DNA from: Falsiroseomonas selenitidurans
GTDB taxonomy: Bacteria; Pseudomonadota; Alphaproteobacteria; Acetobacterales; Acetobacteraceae
Direction of reading: 5' to 3'
Assembly (NCBI RefSeq): GCF_012103215.1
Contig: NZ_JAAVNE010000025.1
Location: forward strand, 1-64,000
DNA: 64,000 nucleotides
Shown: positions 1-8,628 of the stretch, in pieces
Position numbering within the stretch: position 1 is the stretch's first letter
Layout: each line of letters begins with the position of its first letter
Position numbers and translations under genes: made by a program
The notes under the pieces: generated by a model
Databases searched by the model: none
What the model was told of the DNA's origin: nothing
Seen by the model: the letters and a program-made list of their open reading frames with translations, nothing else

Positions 1-638
1 GCCGCCAGCGTGGCGCGGGCGGCCTCCAGCGTCAGCCCATGGCGGCCGATGCCTTCCGCCAGCAGGGCGCGCTCCGCCTCCGGCGTCAGCGGGCCGTCGC
101 GCAGCCGCAGCCGCACCAGCTCCGTGAAGCCCGGCGGCGGCGCCACGGCCTCGGCGCGCAGCGGCGGGCGGGCGGCGCAGGCGGCGCAGGGCATCAGGGT
201 GGAGCGGCCATCCAGCTCCATCAGCCGCAATTCCACCTGCATGTCCGGGTGGCGCGCCAGCACCGCGGCGGCGGCCTGGTCCAGCACCGCCTGGTGCTGG
301 CGCTGTTCATCCGCCCGGTCTGCCGCCAGGCGGCGCCCGGCGAAGAGGTCCATGGCGCCGCAGTCTCGGTGGTTCACGAAGACCACCTTGCGCACGCCAT
401 GCAGCTGGCGCGACGCCGCGAGATTCTCCCACAGCGCCTGGGACCAGGCCGGCCGGGCGGGGTCCACCGCGGCCAGGGCGGCGCCGGCGATGCGCATCTC
501 AGAATAGCGCTCCGCGCGGCCCACCGAATCCATCAGATGGGTGACGTCGTCCACCAGCCGCGGGTCGATGCAGCTGACGACGAAGGCGTCGGCCTTGGAG
601 GGCGCGGCGGCCGTGGCAGGCGTCGGCGATGGGGTCAT
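1..638 (-). CDS. Beta-carbonic anhydrase-like zinc protein (C-terminus beyond left edge)
   Basis: The first 212 residues are in the window; the gene continues past base 1. Residues 23-27 read CIDPR, matching the beta-carbonic anhydrase CxDxR motif (zinc Cys plus the Asp/Arg dyad), and residues 90-94 read HRDCG, matching the HxxC(G) zinc-ligand pair. Beta-carbonic anhydrases interconvert CO2 and bicarbonate in the cytoplasm, but the rest of this protein is divergent and has an extra Cys pair (PCAAC) near residue 153, so the substrate is uncertain. The ATG overlaps the stop of the upstream DUF6524 gene by 4 bases, which indicates translational coupling. No signal peptide is seen. Confidence 0.7.
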   Translation of the reverse strand, partial: MTPSPTPATAAAPSKADAFVVSCIDPRLVDDVTHLMDSVGRAERYSEMRIAGAALAAVDPARPAWSQALWENLAASRQLHGVRKVVFVNHRDCGAMDLFAGRRLAADRADEQRQHQAVLDQAAAAVLARHPDMQVELRLMELDGRSTLMPCAACAARPPLRAEAVAPPPGFTELVRLRLRDGPLTPEAERALLAEGIGRHGLTLEAARATLA

Positions 639-1051
639 TTCGTGATCTCATCCGTATGGCTGATGCCACCCAGCCGGTGATCCAGGTGGGAATAGGACAG
701 GCCGGCGGTGAAGATCGCGGCGAGCGTCAGCAGTGCCCAGATCAGCATCGCCTCGGGGTCGGTGAGCGACATGCCGGAGAGGTGCGCCAGCGTCACGCCG
801 GCGCCCAGGCTGAACAGCGCCACCAGCAGCATGCCCTGCAGCTTCAGCACGCCGCGGGTGGTGCGCCACAGCATCATCAGCACCGCGGCCAGGGCGGCGC
901 CGACGGCCAGCTTCGCCCAGAACCACTCGAAGCTGTCCACCAACCAGTGCAGGTAGGAATAGCCAGAGGGGTTGTACAGCGCGAAGACGATGAACAGGCT
1001 GAACAGCCCCCGCGCCACCACCCCCTTCCAGTCGAAGCGTTGTGCGGCCAT
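635..1051 (-). CDS. DUF6524 family small integral membrane protein
   Basis: A 138-residue protein with about four hydrophobic helices and little soluble sequence. It begins MAAQRFDWKG and contains a YNPSGYSYLHW stretch that I associate with DUF6524, a family of unknown function in alphaproteobacteria. An upstream in-frame start would lie inside the preceding gene, so the ATG at 1051, four bases after that gene's stop, is preferred. The stop overlaps the start of the carbonic-anhydrase-like gene (ATGA). The pairing may point to transport or handling of a small solute, but that is inference. Confidence 0.7.
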   Translation of the reverse strand: MAAQRFDWKGVVARGLFSLFIVFALYNPSGYSYLHWLVDSFEWFWAKLAVGAALAAVLMMLWRTTRGVLKLQGMLLVALFSLGAGVTLAHLSGMSLTDPEAMLIWALLTLAAIFTAGLSYSHLDHRLGGISHTDEITK

Positions 1052-1055
1052 CGGC

Positions 1056-2072
1056 TCAGCCGCAGCCCGAGGCGCCAAGCAGCGCCGCGCGCCGCGCCGC
1101 CAGCGCCGCCGCCACCGCCGCCTGGCCCTGCGCCGCCAGGCGCGCCTCCGCCCGGTCGATCGCCTCCAGCGCCTGGGCTTCGAAGGCCGGGCGGTTCAGC
1201 GCGGAATCGACGCGGTTCAGCACCCAGTCCAGGCCCCAGGAAACGCCCACGCCGCCCGCCATGCCCAGCGCCACCCCGGGCGTGCCGCCCAGCGCGTAGC
1301 CGAAGGCGCCGCCGGTGGCGACGATCGACCCGGCCTCGCTCACCCGCAGCACCAGCGCGCCGAGGCGGGCGGCCATCGGGCGCATGGAGCGGAGGAAGAC
1401 GGTGTTGGTATCCGCGCCCTCCTCCACCACCAGCGCCAGCGGGTCGGCGTCCTCGGTCGCTTCCAGCTCCAGCCGCGCGGCGCCGTTCAGGTCCAGCCGC
1501 GGCAACGCCACGGCGGCGGGCGCGATCGGCGTCAGCCGCGGCAGCGCGGCGGCTTCCAGCGCCAGCCCACGCAGGGCGCCCTGCCAGCCATGCGCCACCA
1601 GCGAAGCGGCATGGGCCCGGTCCGCCAGAAGGGCGGCGGGCGGAATGGCCGGCTCCAGCACCCGGCTGCGGAAGGCGTCCCGCACCGGGCCGGCCATGTT
1701 GCGCGCCAGCCGGTCGGCCAGCGCCTCCGTATCCGCAGCGGCCACGCCTTCCGCCAGCCCCTTGGCGGCGAGGCCGAGCACGCGCCAGGCGGTCAGGTAG
1801 CTCTCCACCCAGTCATAGGCCCAGTCGCCGAAGGCCGGCACGGCTTCGCGCGCCGCGGCCAGGCGCATCGCCGCGGCTTCCGCCAGCAGCCGGCCGGCCA
1901 TGGCCTCCAGCCGCGCCTGTTCGGCATCGAGCCGCTTCTGCCAGGCTTCCAGCGTCGCCGCCGGGATGTCGAGAAAGCTGCACGCGCCGTTCGGCATCCG
2001 CACCGCCATCGGGCCGGCCTGCGCCGGCAGCGCGCCGCATGCCAGCAGCAGGACCAGCAGCCAAAGCGACAT
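1056..2072 (-). CDS. Exported hypothetical protein, 338 aa
   Basis: I do not recognise the family. The N-terminus is a clear signal peptide (MSLWLLVLLLACGALPAQA, cleavage near residue 20). The mature part is Ala/Leu/Arg-rich and largely helical, with a predicted amphipathic or hydrophobic Gly-rich segment (GGAFGYALGGTPGVALGMAGGVGVSWGLD in part) near residue 270 that may insert in a membrane. A long upstream extension is open in this frame but is low-complexity and crosses a divergent gene, so the start at 2072 with the signal peptide is chosen. It lies 4 bases upstream of the DUF6524 gene and is probably co-transcribed with it. Confidence 0.65.
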   Translation of the reverse strand: MSLWLLVLLLACGALPAQAGPMAVRMPNGACSFLDIPAATLEAWQKRLDAEQARLEAMAGRLLAEAAAMRLAAAREAVPAFGDWAYDWVESYLTAWRVLGLAAKGLAEGVAAADTEALADRLARNMAGPVRDAFRSRVLEPAIPPAALLADRAHAASLVAHGWQGALRGLALEAAALPRLTPIAPAAVALPRLDLNGAARLELEATEDADPLALVVEEGADTNTVFLRSMRPMAARLGALVLRVSEAGSIVATGGAFGYALGGTPGVALGMAGGVGVSWGLDWVLNRVDSALNRPAFEAQALEAIDRAEARLAAQGQAAVAAALAARRAALLGASGCG

Positions 2073-2114
2073 CGCCAGTCGACGGGGCGCGTCGGGCGTC
2101 CTAAGCCGGCCCGC

Positions 2115-2681
2115 ATGGAGCTGACCGATCTCGGGCTGGCCGCATGGGGCCTGCTGCAGGTGGTGGTGGCCTGGCTGCTCGCCGCCGGGCTGCCGCGGCT
2201 GCTCGCGCTGCTGCATGGCGGGCTGCCGCCGCGCAGCGGCCTGCTGGCGCTGGCGGCCGGGATGGCCGGCGGGCTGGCACTGCTGCTCGCCCTGCCGCAG
2301 CCGGAAAGCTTCCTGCCCGACGCGCTGTTCGCCGCGGAGGGCCCCTGGCGCCAGCCCCTGCCCCTTCTGCTGCGCGACCATGCCCTGCCCGACGGTGCCT
2401 TGCTGCACCGCGCCTGGGGCGACCTGACCGGCGGCGGTGCGGCGGCGCTGCCCGGCGGGCTGGCGCTGGTGCTCCTCGCCCTGGCCCTGCTGCGCCCGCC
2501 GCTGCCACCGCTGCGCGTGATGGCCCGCCTGCTGCTGCTGACCATCGCCACCGCGCTGGTGCTGCACCTGCTGGCGCATCTGCTGGCCTGGGCGCTGGCG
2601 CTGCTGAATTTCTGGATCTTCGCCCTGCTGCTGCTGGCCTTCCAGCGCTGGCGCTACGCGCCGCGCCGCGCGCGCTATTGA
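2115..2681 (+). CDS. Hypothetical integral membrane protein, 188 aa
   Basis: A Leu/Ala-rich protein with about five hydrophobic segments (near residues 5-35, 42-60, 113-128, 135-160 and 160-178) and a short basic tail ending RRARY. I recognise no family. It is the only plus-strand gene in the first 7 kb and is divergent from the exported-protein gene, with 42 bases between the two starts, so the promoters must lie there or inside the genes. It ends 11 bases before the convergent DUF4239 gene. Confidence 0.6.
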   Translation: MELTDLGLAAWGLLQVVVAWLLAAGLPRLLALLHGGLPPRSGLLALAAGMAGGLALLLALPQPESFLPDALFAAEGPWRQPLPLLLRDHALPDGALLHRAWGDLTGGGAAALPGGLALVLLALALLRPPLPPLRVMARLLLLTIATALVLHLLAHLLAWALALLNFWIFALLLLAFQRWRYAPRRARY

Positions 2682-2692
2682 GGCGATGCGCA

Positions 2693-3496
2693 TCAGGTGA
2701 CCTCCATCAGCGCCAGGAAGGGCCGTGGCGTCAGCAGGGCCGGGTCGCCGACGAAGGGGAAGGCCAGCTTCAGCGCCACCAGCAGCACCGCGCCGACGAT
2801 CAGGGCGATGACCAGCCCCATGGCGTAGTGCATCGTGGCGTGGCCGCCGCCGAAGAACCATTGAAAGGCGATGGTGGCGACGGAGACGGTGAGCACCAGC
2901 GCCCAGATCAGCCCCGACAGGGTGCGGGACATCACGGAAAGCCGCGCGATCCGCGCCTCCCCCACCTCGCTCACCCAGTCATTGATCTTCTGCTGCAGCG
3001 AAAGCTGCCCGCCGGTGCTGCCATCGAGGTCGAGGAACACCCGCGCCAGCCGCTGGAAGGCGACCTCCGACCCGGTGGTCGGCTGGCCCGCCTGCATCGC
3101 CGGCCAATCCTCCCCCACCACCGCGCCCGCATAGCCGCGGATGGCGCTGCGCATCGCCTGGCGCGCGGGTTCGAAGGCCGGGCCGTCGAAGGCATCGACG
3201 GACAGCGCCAGCATGTAGAGGCTGGAGGTCTCCTTCTGCATCGTGTCGCGCGCGGTCTGGTAGATGTCCCAGGCGCCGACCAGGGCGAGCGCGGCGACCA
3301 CCGCGTAGATCTCCACCACGAAGCCGTATTTCACCGCGCCCACCTGGACGTTGGCGGCGAATTCCTGCGGCGTGAACAGCTGGTGCATCAGGTAGCCGAG
3401 GCCGAGCGCCAGCAGCACCGGCACGCCGGCGGTCAACAGGATGGCGAGCCAGCCGGGCAGGGCGGCGATGTGGTGCGGCAGCGAAAGCTCGAACAC
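2693..3496 (-). CDS. Bestrophin-like DUF4239 membrane protein
   Basis: A 267-residue protein with two hydrophobic segments near the N-terminus (about 13-35 and 58-80) and two near the C-terminus (about 190-215 and 225-250), separated by a helical soluble region. This layout and sequences such as GYLMHQLFTPQEFAAN fit the DUF4239 bestrophin-like family, which databases relate to bestrophin anion channels but whose function is not established. The start is a GTG (bases 3496-3494), supported by a strong GGAGG four bases upstream. It stands alone, with a 94-base gap to the next minus-strand gene. Confidence 0.75.
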   Translation of the reverse strand: MFELSLPHHIAALPGWLAILLTAGVPVLLALGLGYLMHQLFTPQEFAANVQVGAVKYGFVVEIYAVVAALALVGAWDIYQTARDTMQKETSSLYMLALSVDAFDGPAFEPARQAMRSAIRGYAGAVVGEDWPAMQAGQPTTGSEVAFQRLARVFLDLDGSTGGQLSLQQKINDWVSEVGEARIARLSVMSRTLSGLIWALVLTVSVATIAFQWFFGGGHATMHYAMGLVIALIVGAVLLVALKLAFPFVGDPALLTPRPFLALMEVT

Positions 3497-3590
3497 GGCC
3501 CCTCCTGGGCATTTGGGCGCGCGGTCCAGCGCACCGGGGGCAGATCGGCGTGCCGCGCGGCGCGCCGGCCCGGCCCGCCGGACGCGGCGT

Positions 3591-4025
3591 TCACTCGGCG
3601 ATGGCGCGATACCAGCGGCGGGTGCGGATCAGGCGGCCATGCGGCTTGGGCTGCAGTTCCAGCTCCTCCATCCGCCGCTTCACCGCGCGCGCCGCCTCCG
3701 CCTCGGTCAGCTCCGCCCCGGCGCGGGCGCGGTAGAAGGCCACCGCCTTGGCGAAATCCTGCCGCGCCACCCGGCCACGGGCGTCTGCCATGGTCTTCAG
3801 CAGCAGGCCCGAGGAGCGGCCGAGCTCCCCTTCCAGCGCCACCTGGTCCTGTTCCGCCGCGGCGCGCAGCAGCCCCGCGGCCTCGTCGAGGCGCAGCCCG
3901 TAGCGGGTGAGCCCCTCTTCCAGCAGGCGCCGTTCTTCGGCGCGGTCTAGGAAGCGTCGCCCCTGCATCTGCAGCTTGATCAGCTCGCCGAAGCGGGCCC
4001 GGCCGTCCTGGTCGGTCGCGTGCAT
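3591..4025 (-). CDS. Hypothetical charged helical protein, 144 aa
   Basis: A soluble, highly charged (Arg/Glu) and probably all-helical protein with no signal peptide, cysteine pair or membrane segment. It contains heptad-like stretches rich in Ala, Glu and Leu. I recognise no family; the size and character resemble small helical accessory proteins of the TerB type, but no diagnostic motif is present. It lies 23 bases downstream of the exported 254-aa protein gene on the same strand and may be in one transcript with it. Confidence 0.6.
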   Translation of the reverse strand: MHATDQDGRARFGELIKLQMQGRRFLDRAEERRLLEEGLTRYGLRLDEAAGLLRAAAEQDQVALEGELGRSSGLLLKTMADARGRVARQDFAKAVAFYRARAGAELTEAEAARAVKRRMEELELQPKPHGRLIRTRRWYRAIAE

Positions 4026-4048
4026 CCGTGTCTCTCTCCGGCGAAGGC

Positions 4049-4813
4049 TCAGTTTTCCAGCGTGACGGGGCGGAGCGGCGTCGACATCGGCGTCTGCGGC
4101 AGGTCCATGCCCTGCGGCCGCTGCGTCGCCATGCCCTGCACCCGTGCGTTCAGGCGGTCGATCGCGCGCAGGATGCGGCTCGCCTCCAGCCCCACCGGCG
4201 CATCGGTCGGTGTCAGCACGAACTTCACCTTGGGCAGCGGGAACAGGTCCACCTCCACCTTGTCCACGGTGAAGCCGCCGATTTCCGTCGCATCCAGGAT
4301 GCCGCGCACGATGGTCCGCTGCACCAGGGCCAGCGGCCCGTTGTTGCGCTGGGCGTGGCGTTCCAGCATGCGCTCGACATAGTCGCGGTCGGCTTCCGTC
4401 AGCTCCCGCGCCTGGCCGAAGGTCAGGCTGAAGCCGGGGATCAGGCCGACGCTGCTCTCGATCTCCTTCAGCTTGTAGCCGGAGATGTCCATCAGCCAGG
4501 TGAAGTCGTCCTGCGCCGCACGGCCGCGCTGCAGGGCGCCGTGGCGGCGCATGAAGTAGCTTGTGCCGGAGCTGAAGCCGAACAGGCCCAGCGCGCTGGT
4601 CCAGAGATCCTCCGCCCTCTCGCTCAGGCTGCCGGAGGTCGGCAGGTCCTGCAACGGGGCGGTCACCACCGTGCGCGGCGCGGCGGGCGCGGCCACGGGC
4701 TGGGCCGGCGCCGGGCCGGACGGCGCCAGGGCGGCCAGCGTCAGGGCCAGAACGGGCAGGGCCAGCAGGCGGGTGCCGCGGTGGCTGGCACGGCCGGGGG
4801 GACGTTGCGTCAT
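4049..4813 (-). CDS. Exported hypothetical protein, 254 aa
   Basis: The N-terminus has a twin-basic start followed by a hydrophobic core (LLALPVLALTLAALAPSG) and APAQ, which fits a signal peptide cleaved near residue 38. The mature domain is unrecognised; it includes the segment LIPGFSLTFGQARELTEADRDY and ends with a basic helical tail. The ATG at 4813 is preferred over an in-frame GTG 24 bases upstream because AAGGAGG precedes it by about 8 bases. It lies 32 bases after the binding-protein gene, so a joint transcript is likely and a periplasmic role together with that protein is plausible. Confidence 0.65.
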   Translation of the reverse strand: MTQRPPGRASHRGTRLLALPVLALTLAALAPSGPAPAQPVAAPAAPRTVVTAPLQDLPTSGSLSERAEDLWTSALGLFGFSSGTSYFMRRHGALQRGRAAQDDFTWLMDISGYKLKEIESSVGLIPGFSLTFGQARELTEADRDYVERMLERHAQRNNGPLALVQRTIVRGILDATEIGGFTVDKVEVDLFPLPKVKFVLTPTDAPVGLEASRILRAIDRLNARVQGMATQRPQGMDLPQTPMSTPLRPVTLEN

Positions 4814-4845
4814 GGCTTGCGCCTCCTTCAGGGACACGGACAGGC

Positions 4846-5919
4846 TCAGCGGGAGATCAGGGTCAGGCGTTCGGCGATGCGGCGCTGTTCGGCGCGTTCC
4901 GCCGGGCCCAGCGGCACCAGGCCGGTCACGCCCAGATAGCCGCCCGGGCCGGCCGCGCCCTCACTGGTGGCTTCGTTCAGGAATTCGCGCACGCCGCGCA
5001 CCACGCCGATGCCTTCCCGCAGCCGGGTGTGCTGGCGCTTCGCATAGAGGTAGACGGTGCGCGTCGCGATGTAGTCCTGGGCGAAGATGCTGGCCTGCGT
5101 GGGCAGCACGCCGTCCACCGACAGGGCGATCAGGTTGCCGCCGCTGGCCAGCAGCTGGTCGTAGGACAGCAGACCGATGGTGCCGGGCGGGCTGGCGAGC
5201 AGGGCTGCGGGGATTTCCACGCCGTCCAGCACGCGCACCCGGCCATCCTCGCGCAGCGTGATGCATTTGCCGCGGCGATAGGCGGCATCGAACAGCAGCC
5301 GCACCGCCTTCACGTCCCGGCAGCCGCCTTCGAGGATCATGTCCTCGAACAGGCCGGTGGTGCCGTTGCCGCGGGCCGGCATGATCAGGCGGATCTCGTT
5401 GCGCGGCAGGTTGGGGGCGATGTCGGACCAAAGGGAGCGCCGGTTCACCACGAATTCCTCGTCGTTCACCCGTTCCGCCGCCAGCGCCTCCCACACCTGG
5501 CGCGCGGTCAGGTTCGGCGTCGCCTCGCCCCGCCGCACCGCCAGCACCACGGCGCCGAGGCCGAGCCGAAGCTCCACCACGTCGCGCACGCCGTTGCTCT
5601 GGCAGGTCTCCAGCATGGTGCGCGGCATGCGGCGCACGACGATGGTGAGGTCGGGCGTCTGCGGCCCGATGCCGGCGCAGAACAGCTCCATCGCGGCGGA
5701 GGAGGGCAGATGGCGCACCAGCGGCTCCGTCACCCCCGCGAAGCGCTCGGTGAAGCTGAGCGTGAGCATCCGCGTGATCGCGGTGCTGGATTCCGAGGTG
5801 ATGACCACCAGCCGGTCGCGCATCGCCGCGCCCAGCTGCGCCTGGGCTGGCGCGGCCCCGGCCGCGGATAGGCCGGCGGCCAGCGTCAGGCCGATCAGGA
5901 GATTGCGTAGACGGCCCAT
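4846..5919 (-). CDS. PstS-like periplasmic substrate-binding protein
   Basis: A 357-residue protein with a signal peptide (hydrophobic core LLIGLTLAAGLSAAGAA, cleavage after AQA near residue 28). The mature part has the PstS/PBP-like-2 style fold signatures: an early ITSESSTAITRML segment, a central GLGAVVLAVRRGE strand-helix, and PARGNGTTGLFEDMIL followed by a Cys-containing region. This family binds phosphate or related oxyanions in the periplasm for ABC uptake, but no permease or ATPase gene is in the neighbourhood, so it may act as a sensor or with a distant transporter. GGGAG precedes the ATG. Two mature Cys pairs may form disulfides. Confidence 0.75.
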   Translation of the reverse strand: MGRLRNLLIGLTLAAGLSAAGAAPAQAQLGAAMRDRLVVITSESSTAITRMLTLSFTERFAGVTEPLVRHLPSSAAMELFCAGIGPQTPDLTIVVRRMPRTMLETCQSNGVRDVVELRLGLGAVVLAVRRGEATPNLTARQVWEALAAERVNDEEFVVNRRSLWSDIAPNLPRNEIRLIMPARGNGTTGLFEDMILEGGCRDVKAVRLLFDAAYRRGKCITLREDGRVRVLDGVEIPAALLASPPGTIGLLSYDQLLASGGNLIALSVDGVLPTQASIFAQDYIATRTVYLYAKRQHTRLREGIGVVRGVREFLNEATSEGAAGPGGYLGVTGLVPLGPAERAEQRRIAERLTLISR

Positions 5920-5956
5920 GTTGGACTCCCTGCCGAGGATAGGGTTGTGTTGCGGA

Positions 5957-6835
5957 TCACGAGGGCCGGCGCGCCGCCGGGGCGGCCAGGAGCTGCGGCG
6001 GCGCCAGGGCGCGCAGCAGGACTTCCTGGATCGCCTGTTCCACCGCCAGCCGGGCGCGCGCTTGCGCCACCCAGCCGGCCAGCAGCGGCTGCAGCTGGCC
6101 ATCCAGCGCCCCGGCATCGGCGACCGCGCCCGCCAGGTTGCCGCGGCGCAGATGTTCCGTGATGCCGGCGATGGCGGTTTCCGCCAGGCCGGGGGCCGGC
6201 GGGGCGGCCAGGCCGAGCGAGGCGAAGGTGCCGCGCAGCGCATCGGCGCCGCGGCTGAACAGGCCCTCCGCGCGCGGCATGCGCGCCAGCAATTGCGGGG
6301 CGAGCAGGGCGAAGCGGGCCTGCAGCTCGGCCTCGGAAGGCAGGCCGCGCGCGGCGTGGCTGGCCAGCACCTCGGCCAGGGAGGGCGGCAGCGCGCCGGC
6401 CGGGGCCAGGGCGAGCATCGCCTGGTATTCGCGCAGCCAGGGCCGCGGGGTGGCCAGGCTGGCGCGCAGCAGCAGCGCGGCGATCAGGAAGCGGTCGGAT
6501 TGCGGTGCGTTGCGCGCCAGCATCGCCGCCGCCTCGCGCGCCACCGCTTCGGCCTGCCGCGCCGCGGCTTCCGCCCGGGCTGCCTGAATCTCCAGCTGGC
6601 CGAGGAGCGCGGCGGGGGGCGAATCGTCCGGCGCCGGCAGGGCCTGCGCCCGGTTGTCCGTGGTCGGCCAGAACACGACCAAACCGCAGGTTGCAACGGC
6701 CAGGCCCAGAAGGAAGCCGGCCACGGGCCCGGCATGACGCCGCGGGAGGAACACCGCGTCCCTCGCCGCGTGTCCGCCCGGCAGGATTGCCGCGGAGAGC
6801 CCCCGCGCCTTCAGCTGGATCGCCACGGTTAGCAT
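5957..6835 (-). CDS. Single-pass membrane protein with coiled-coil, mitofilin-like layout
   Basis: One membrane segment (GFLLGLAVATCGLVVFW, about residues 41-57) follows a short basic cytoplasmic N-terminus. It is succeeded by a Glu/Ala/Arg-rich coiled coil (LEIQAARAEAAARQAEAVAREAAA) and a helical C-terminal domain of repeated Ala/Leu helices. This resembles the Mic60/mitofilin-like proteins of alphaproteobacteria in layout, but I see no diagnostic signature, so the family is a guess. An upstream GTG at 6847 is possible; the ATG at 6835 has GGCAGGGG just before it. It is the first gene of the minus-strand run that includes the binding protein, 37 bases downstream. Confidence 0.55.
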   Translation of the reverse strand: MLTVAIQLKARGLSAAILPGGHAARDAVFLPRRHAGPVAGFLLGLAVATCGLVVFWPTTDNRAQALPAPDDSPPAALLGQLEIQAARAEAAARQAEAVAREAAAMLARNAPQSDRFLIAALLLRASLATPRPWLREYQAMLALAPAGALPPSLAEVLASHAARGLPSEAELQARFALLAPQLLARMPRAEGLFSRGADALRGTFASLGLAAPPAPGLAETAIAGITEHLRRGNLAGAVADAGALDGQLQPLLAGWVAQARARLAVEQAIQEVLLRALAPPQLLAAPAARRPS

Positions 6836-7036
6836 TGCCCCTGCCACGACAGCCGACAGCCAGCCGTCTGGGGAGTCTTAGCGAGGTCTGGTGTTGGAAG
6901 TGTTAAGCGGCCCGCTTTTGAAACAGCGGCAACGACGGAATCTTGGGGCAACGGAAAGAAAGATTTATTTCAACCACTTGGGCGGGCTCCCCCGCGGCCG
7001 CTGCCACCGGGCGGGCGGCGGGGCCGTGGGGGCGCC

Positions 7037-8527
7037 TCAGCCGACCGAGGCGGCGTCGAAACCGTCCGGGACCCGCCCGCCGGGTCGCGCCAGGGCATAG
7101 GCGTCACGGGCCAGGAAACGCCCCCGGCCCGGCTCCGCCAGCACCTGCCCCTGCTGCACCGCGACGCGTCCGCCGGCGATGGTCACGCTGGGAAACCCCT
7201 TGATCGCAAAGCCTTCCCAGGGGGTGTAGTCGATCGCGTGGTGCAACTCCGTGTTGCGGATGCGGCGTTCCGCATCCGGGTCCCAGACCACCAGATCGGC
7301 ATCCGCGCCCGGCATCAGGCTGCCCTTCCGCCCTTCCAGCCCGAACAGCCGGGCCGCATTGGCGGCGCTGAGGCGGACGAAATGCGGCAGGTCAATCCGG
7401 CCTTTGTTAACGCCTTCCGAGAACAGCACCGGCAGCCGTGTCTCGATCCCCGGCACCCCGTTGGGGATGGCATTGAAGGCCGGCGTGCCATCCGCGCGCA
7501 GATTGGCGCTGCCCATCCCATAGCCGCCGGACCCCGGCGCGCGCTTCGCGGTGGTGAAGGAAAAGCCGCAATGGTCGGAGGAGACGACATCCAGCGTGCC
7601 GTCCTGGATGCGGCGCCAGACCTTCTCATTCTCCCCCTTCGCGCGCAGCGCCGGGGAACACACCGCCTTGGCGCCGGCGAAATCCGGGCCCTGAAGATCC
7701 TCATGCGACAGGGTCAGGTATTGCGGGCAGGTCTCCCCCCACACCTTCACGCCGCGCGCGCGGGCGGCGGCGATCTCCGCGGCGGCTTCCTCGCAGCTCA
7801 CATGGAAGATCTGCACCGGCTGGTCCACCAGCTCGGCCAGCGCGATGGCGCGGTGCGTCGCCTCCCGCTCCACCACCGGGGGGCGGGACCAGGCGTGCTG
7901 CAGCGGGTCGGTCAGCCCGGCCTTCAGCAGCGCGTCGATGCGCCAGCCGATGGCGTCGTAATTCTCCGCATGGATGGTGACGAAGGCACGGTGGCGGCGC
8001 GCCACGGCCAGCACCTCGATCAGCTCCCGGTCGTTCAGCCGCAGCGGGTCGTAGGTGAGGAACACCTTCAGGCTGCGCACGCCGCGCGCGATCAGCGCCG
8101 GGATCTCCCGCTCCAGCACCTCGGGCCGCGGGTCGGTGATGATCTGGTGGAAGGAATAGTCGCAGCGCGACTGCGCCGCGCGGGCCTCATAGCCCGGCGC
8201 GCTGTCTGCCAGGGAATGCCCCTTCCACTGCGGCAGGAAGCAGATGAAGGAGGTGGTGCCCCCGGCCAGGGCGGCGGCGGAGCCGCTGGCGAAGCTTTCC
8301 TCATGCACGGAGCCGTCCTGACCGATCTCCTCCAGGTGGCAATGCGGGTCGAGGCCGCCCGGCGTCACCACCATGCCCTTGGCGGAGACTTCCTCCCGCC
8401 CCGCGGCGAGGTTGCGGCCCAGCGCGGCGATGCGGCCCTCCAGGATGCCGATATCGGCCTCGAACACCTCCGCCGCCGTGGCGACCGTGCCGCCGCGCAC
8501 CACCAGATCATACGCCCGATCGGTCAT
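7037..8527 (-). CDS. Dihydropyrimidinase / D-hydantoinase family amidohydrolase
   Basis: A 496-residue cyclic-imide hydrolase. Metal ligands are all visible: DPHCHLEE (HxH), the carboxylated lysine in SLKVFLTYDP, TIHAEN, FHVSCEEA, and the catalytic Asp in SSDHCGFS. The C-terminal GADADLVVWDP strand is the usual end of the amidohydrolase fold. Such enzymes open dihydrouracil, dihydrothymine or hydantoins in the cytoplasm in reductive pyrimidine degradation. No dihydropyrimidine dehydrogenase or beta-ureidopropionase gene is nearby, so the substrate is not proven. A second in-frame start lies 15 bases upstream. A long C/G homopolymer sits about 65-85 bases upstream of the start. Confidence 0.9.
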   Translation of the reverse strand: MTDRAYDLVVRGGTVATAAEVFEADIGILEGRIAALGRNLAAGREEVSAKGMVVTPGGLDPHCHLEEIGQDGSVHEESFASGSAAALAGGTTSFICFLPQWKGHSLADSAPGYEARAAQSRCDYSFHQIITDPRPEVLEREIPALIARGVRSLKVFLTYDPLRLNDRELIEVLAVARRHRAFVTIHAENYDAIGWRIDALLKAGLTDPLQHAWSRPPVVEREATHRAIALAELVDQPVQIFHVSCEEAAAEIAAARARGVKVWGETCPQYLTLSHEDLQGPDFAGAKAVCSPALRAKGENEKVWRRIQDGTLDVVSSDHCGFSFTTAKRAPGSGGYGMGSANLRADGTPAFNAIPNGVPGIETRLPVLFSEGVNKGRIDLPHFVRLSAANAARLFGLEGRKGSLMPGADADLVVWDPDAERRIRNTELHHAIDYTPWEGFAIKGFPSVTIAGGRVAVQQGQVLAEPGRGRFLARDAYALARPGGRVPDGFDAASVG

Positions 8528-8591
8528 CCGAACCCCCTGCATCCACGCCACGCCAGGGTGCGCAGCGGCGGGGCGCTTGTCTACGGAGGAA

Positions 8592-8611
8592 GGGGGGGGA
8601 GGGGGGGGGGG
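8592..8611. repeat. Poly-G tract (G8-A-G11)
   Basis: Eight G, one A and eleven G lie between the small minus-strand gene ending at 8629 and the start of the dihydropyrimidinase gene. On the coding strand this is a poly-C tract in the dihydropyrimidinase upstream region. It is the longest homopolymer I noticed in the window. Such tracts slip in replication and can form G-quadruplexes. Confidence 0.9.
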
Positions 8612-8628
8612 AAGCGGGGTCGAAGCCC

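Noticed and set aside
4846..5919. Complete phosphate ABC transporter
   Set aside because: Only the binding protein is present; no PstA, PstB, PstC or PhoU genes are in the window.
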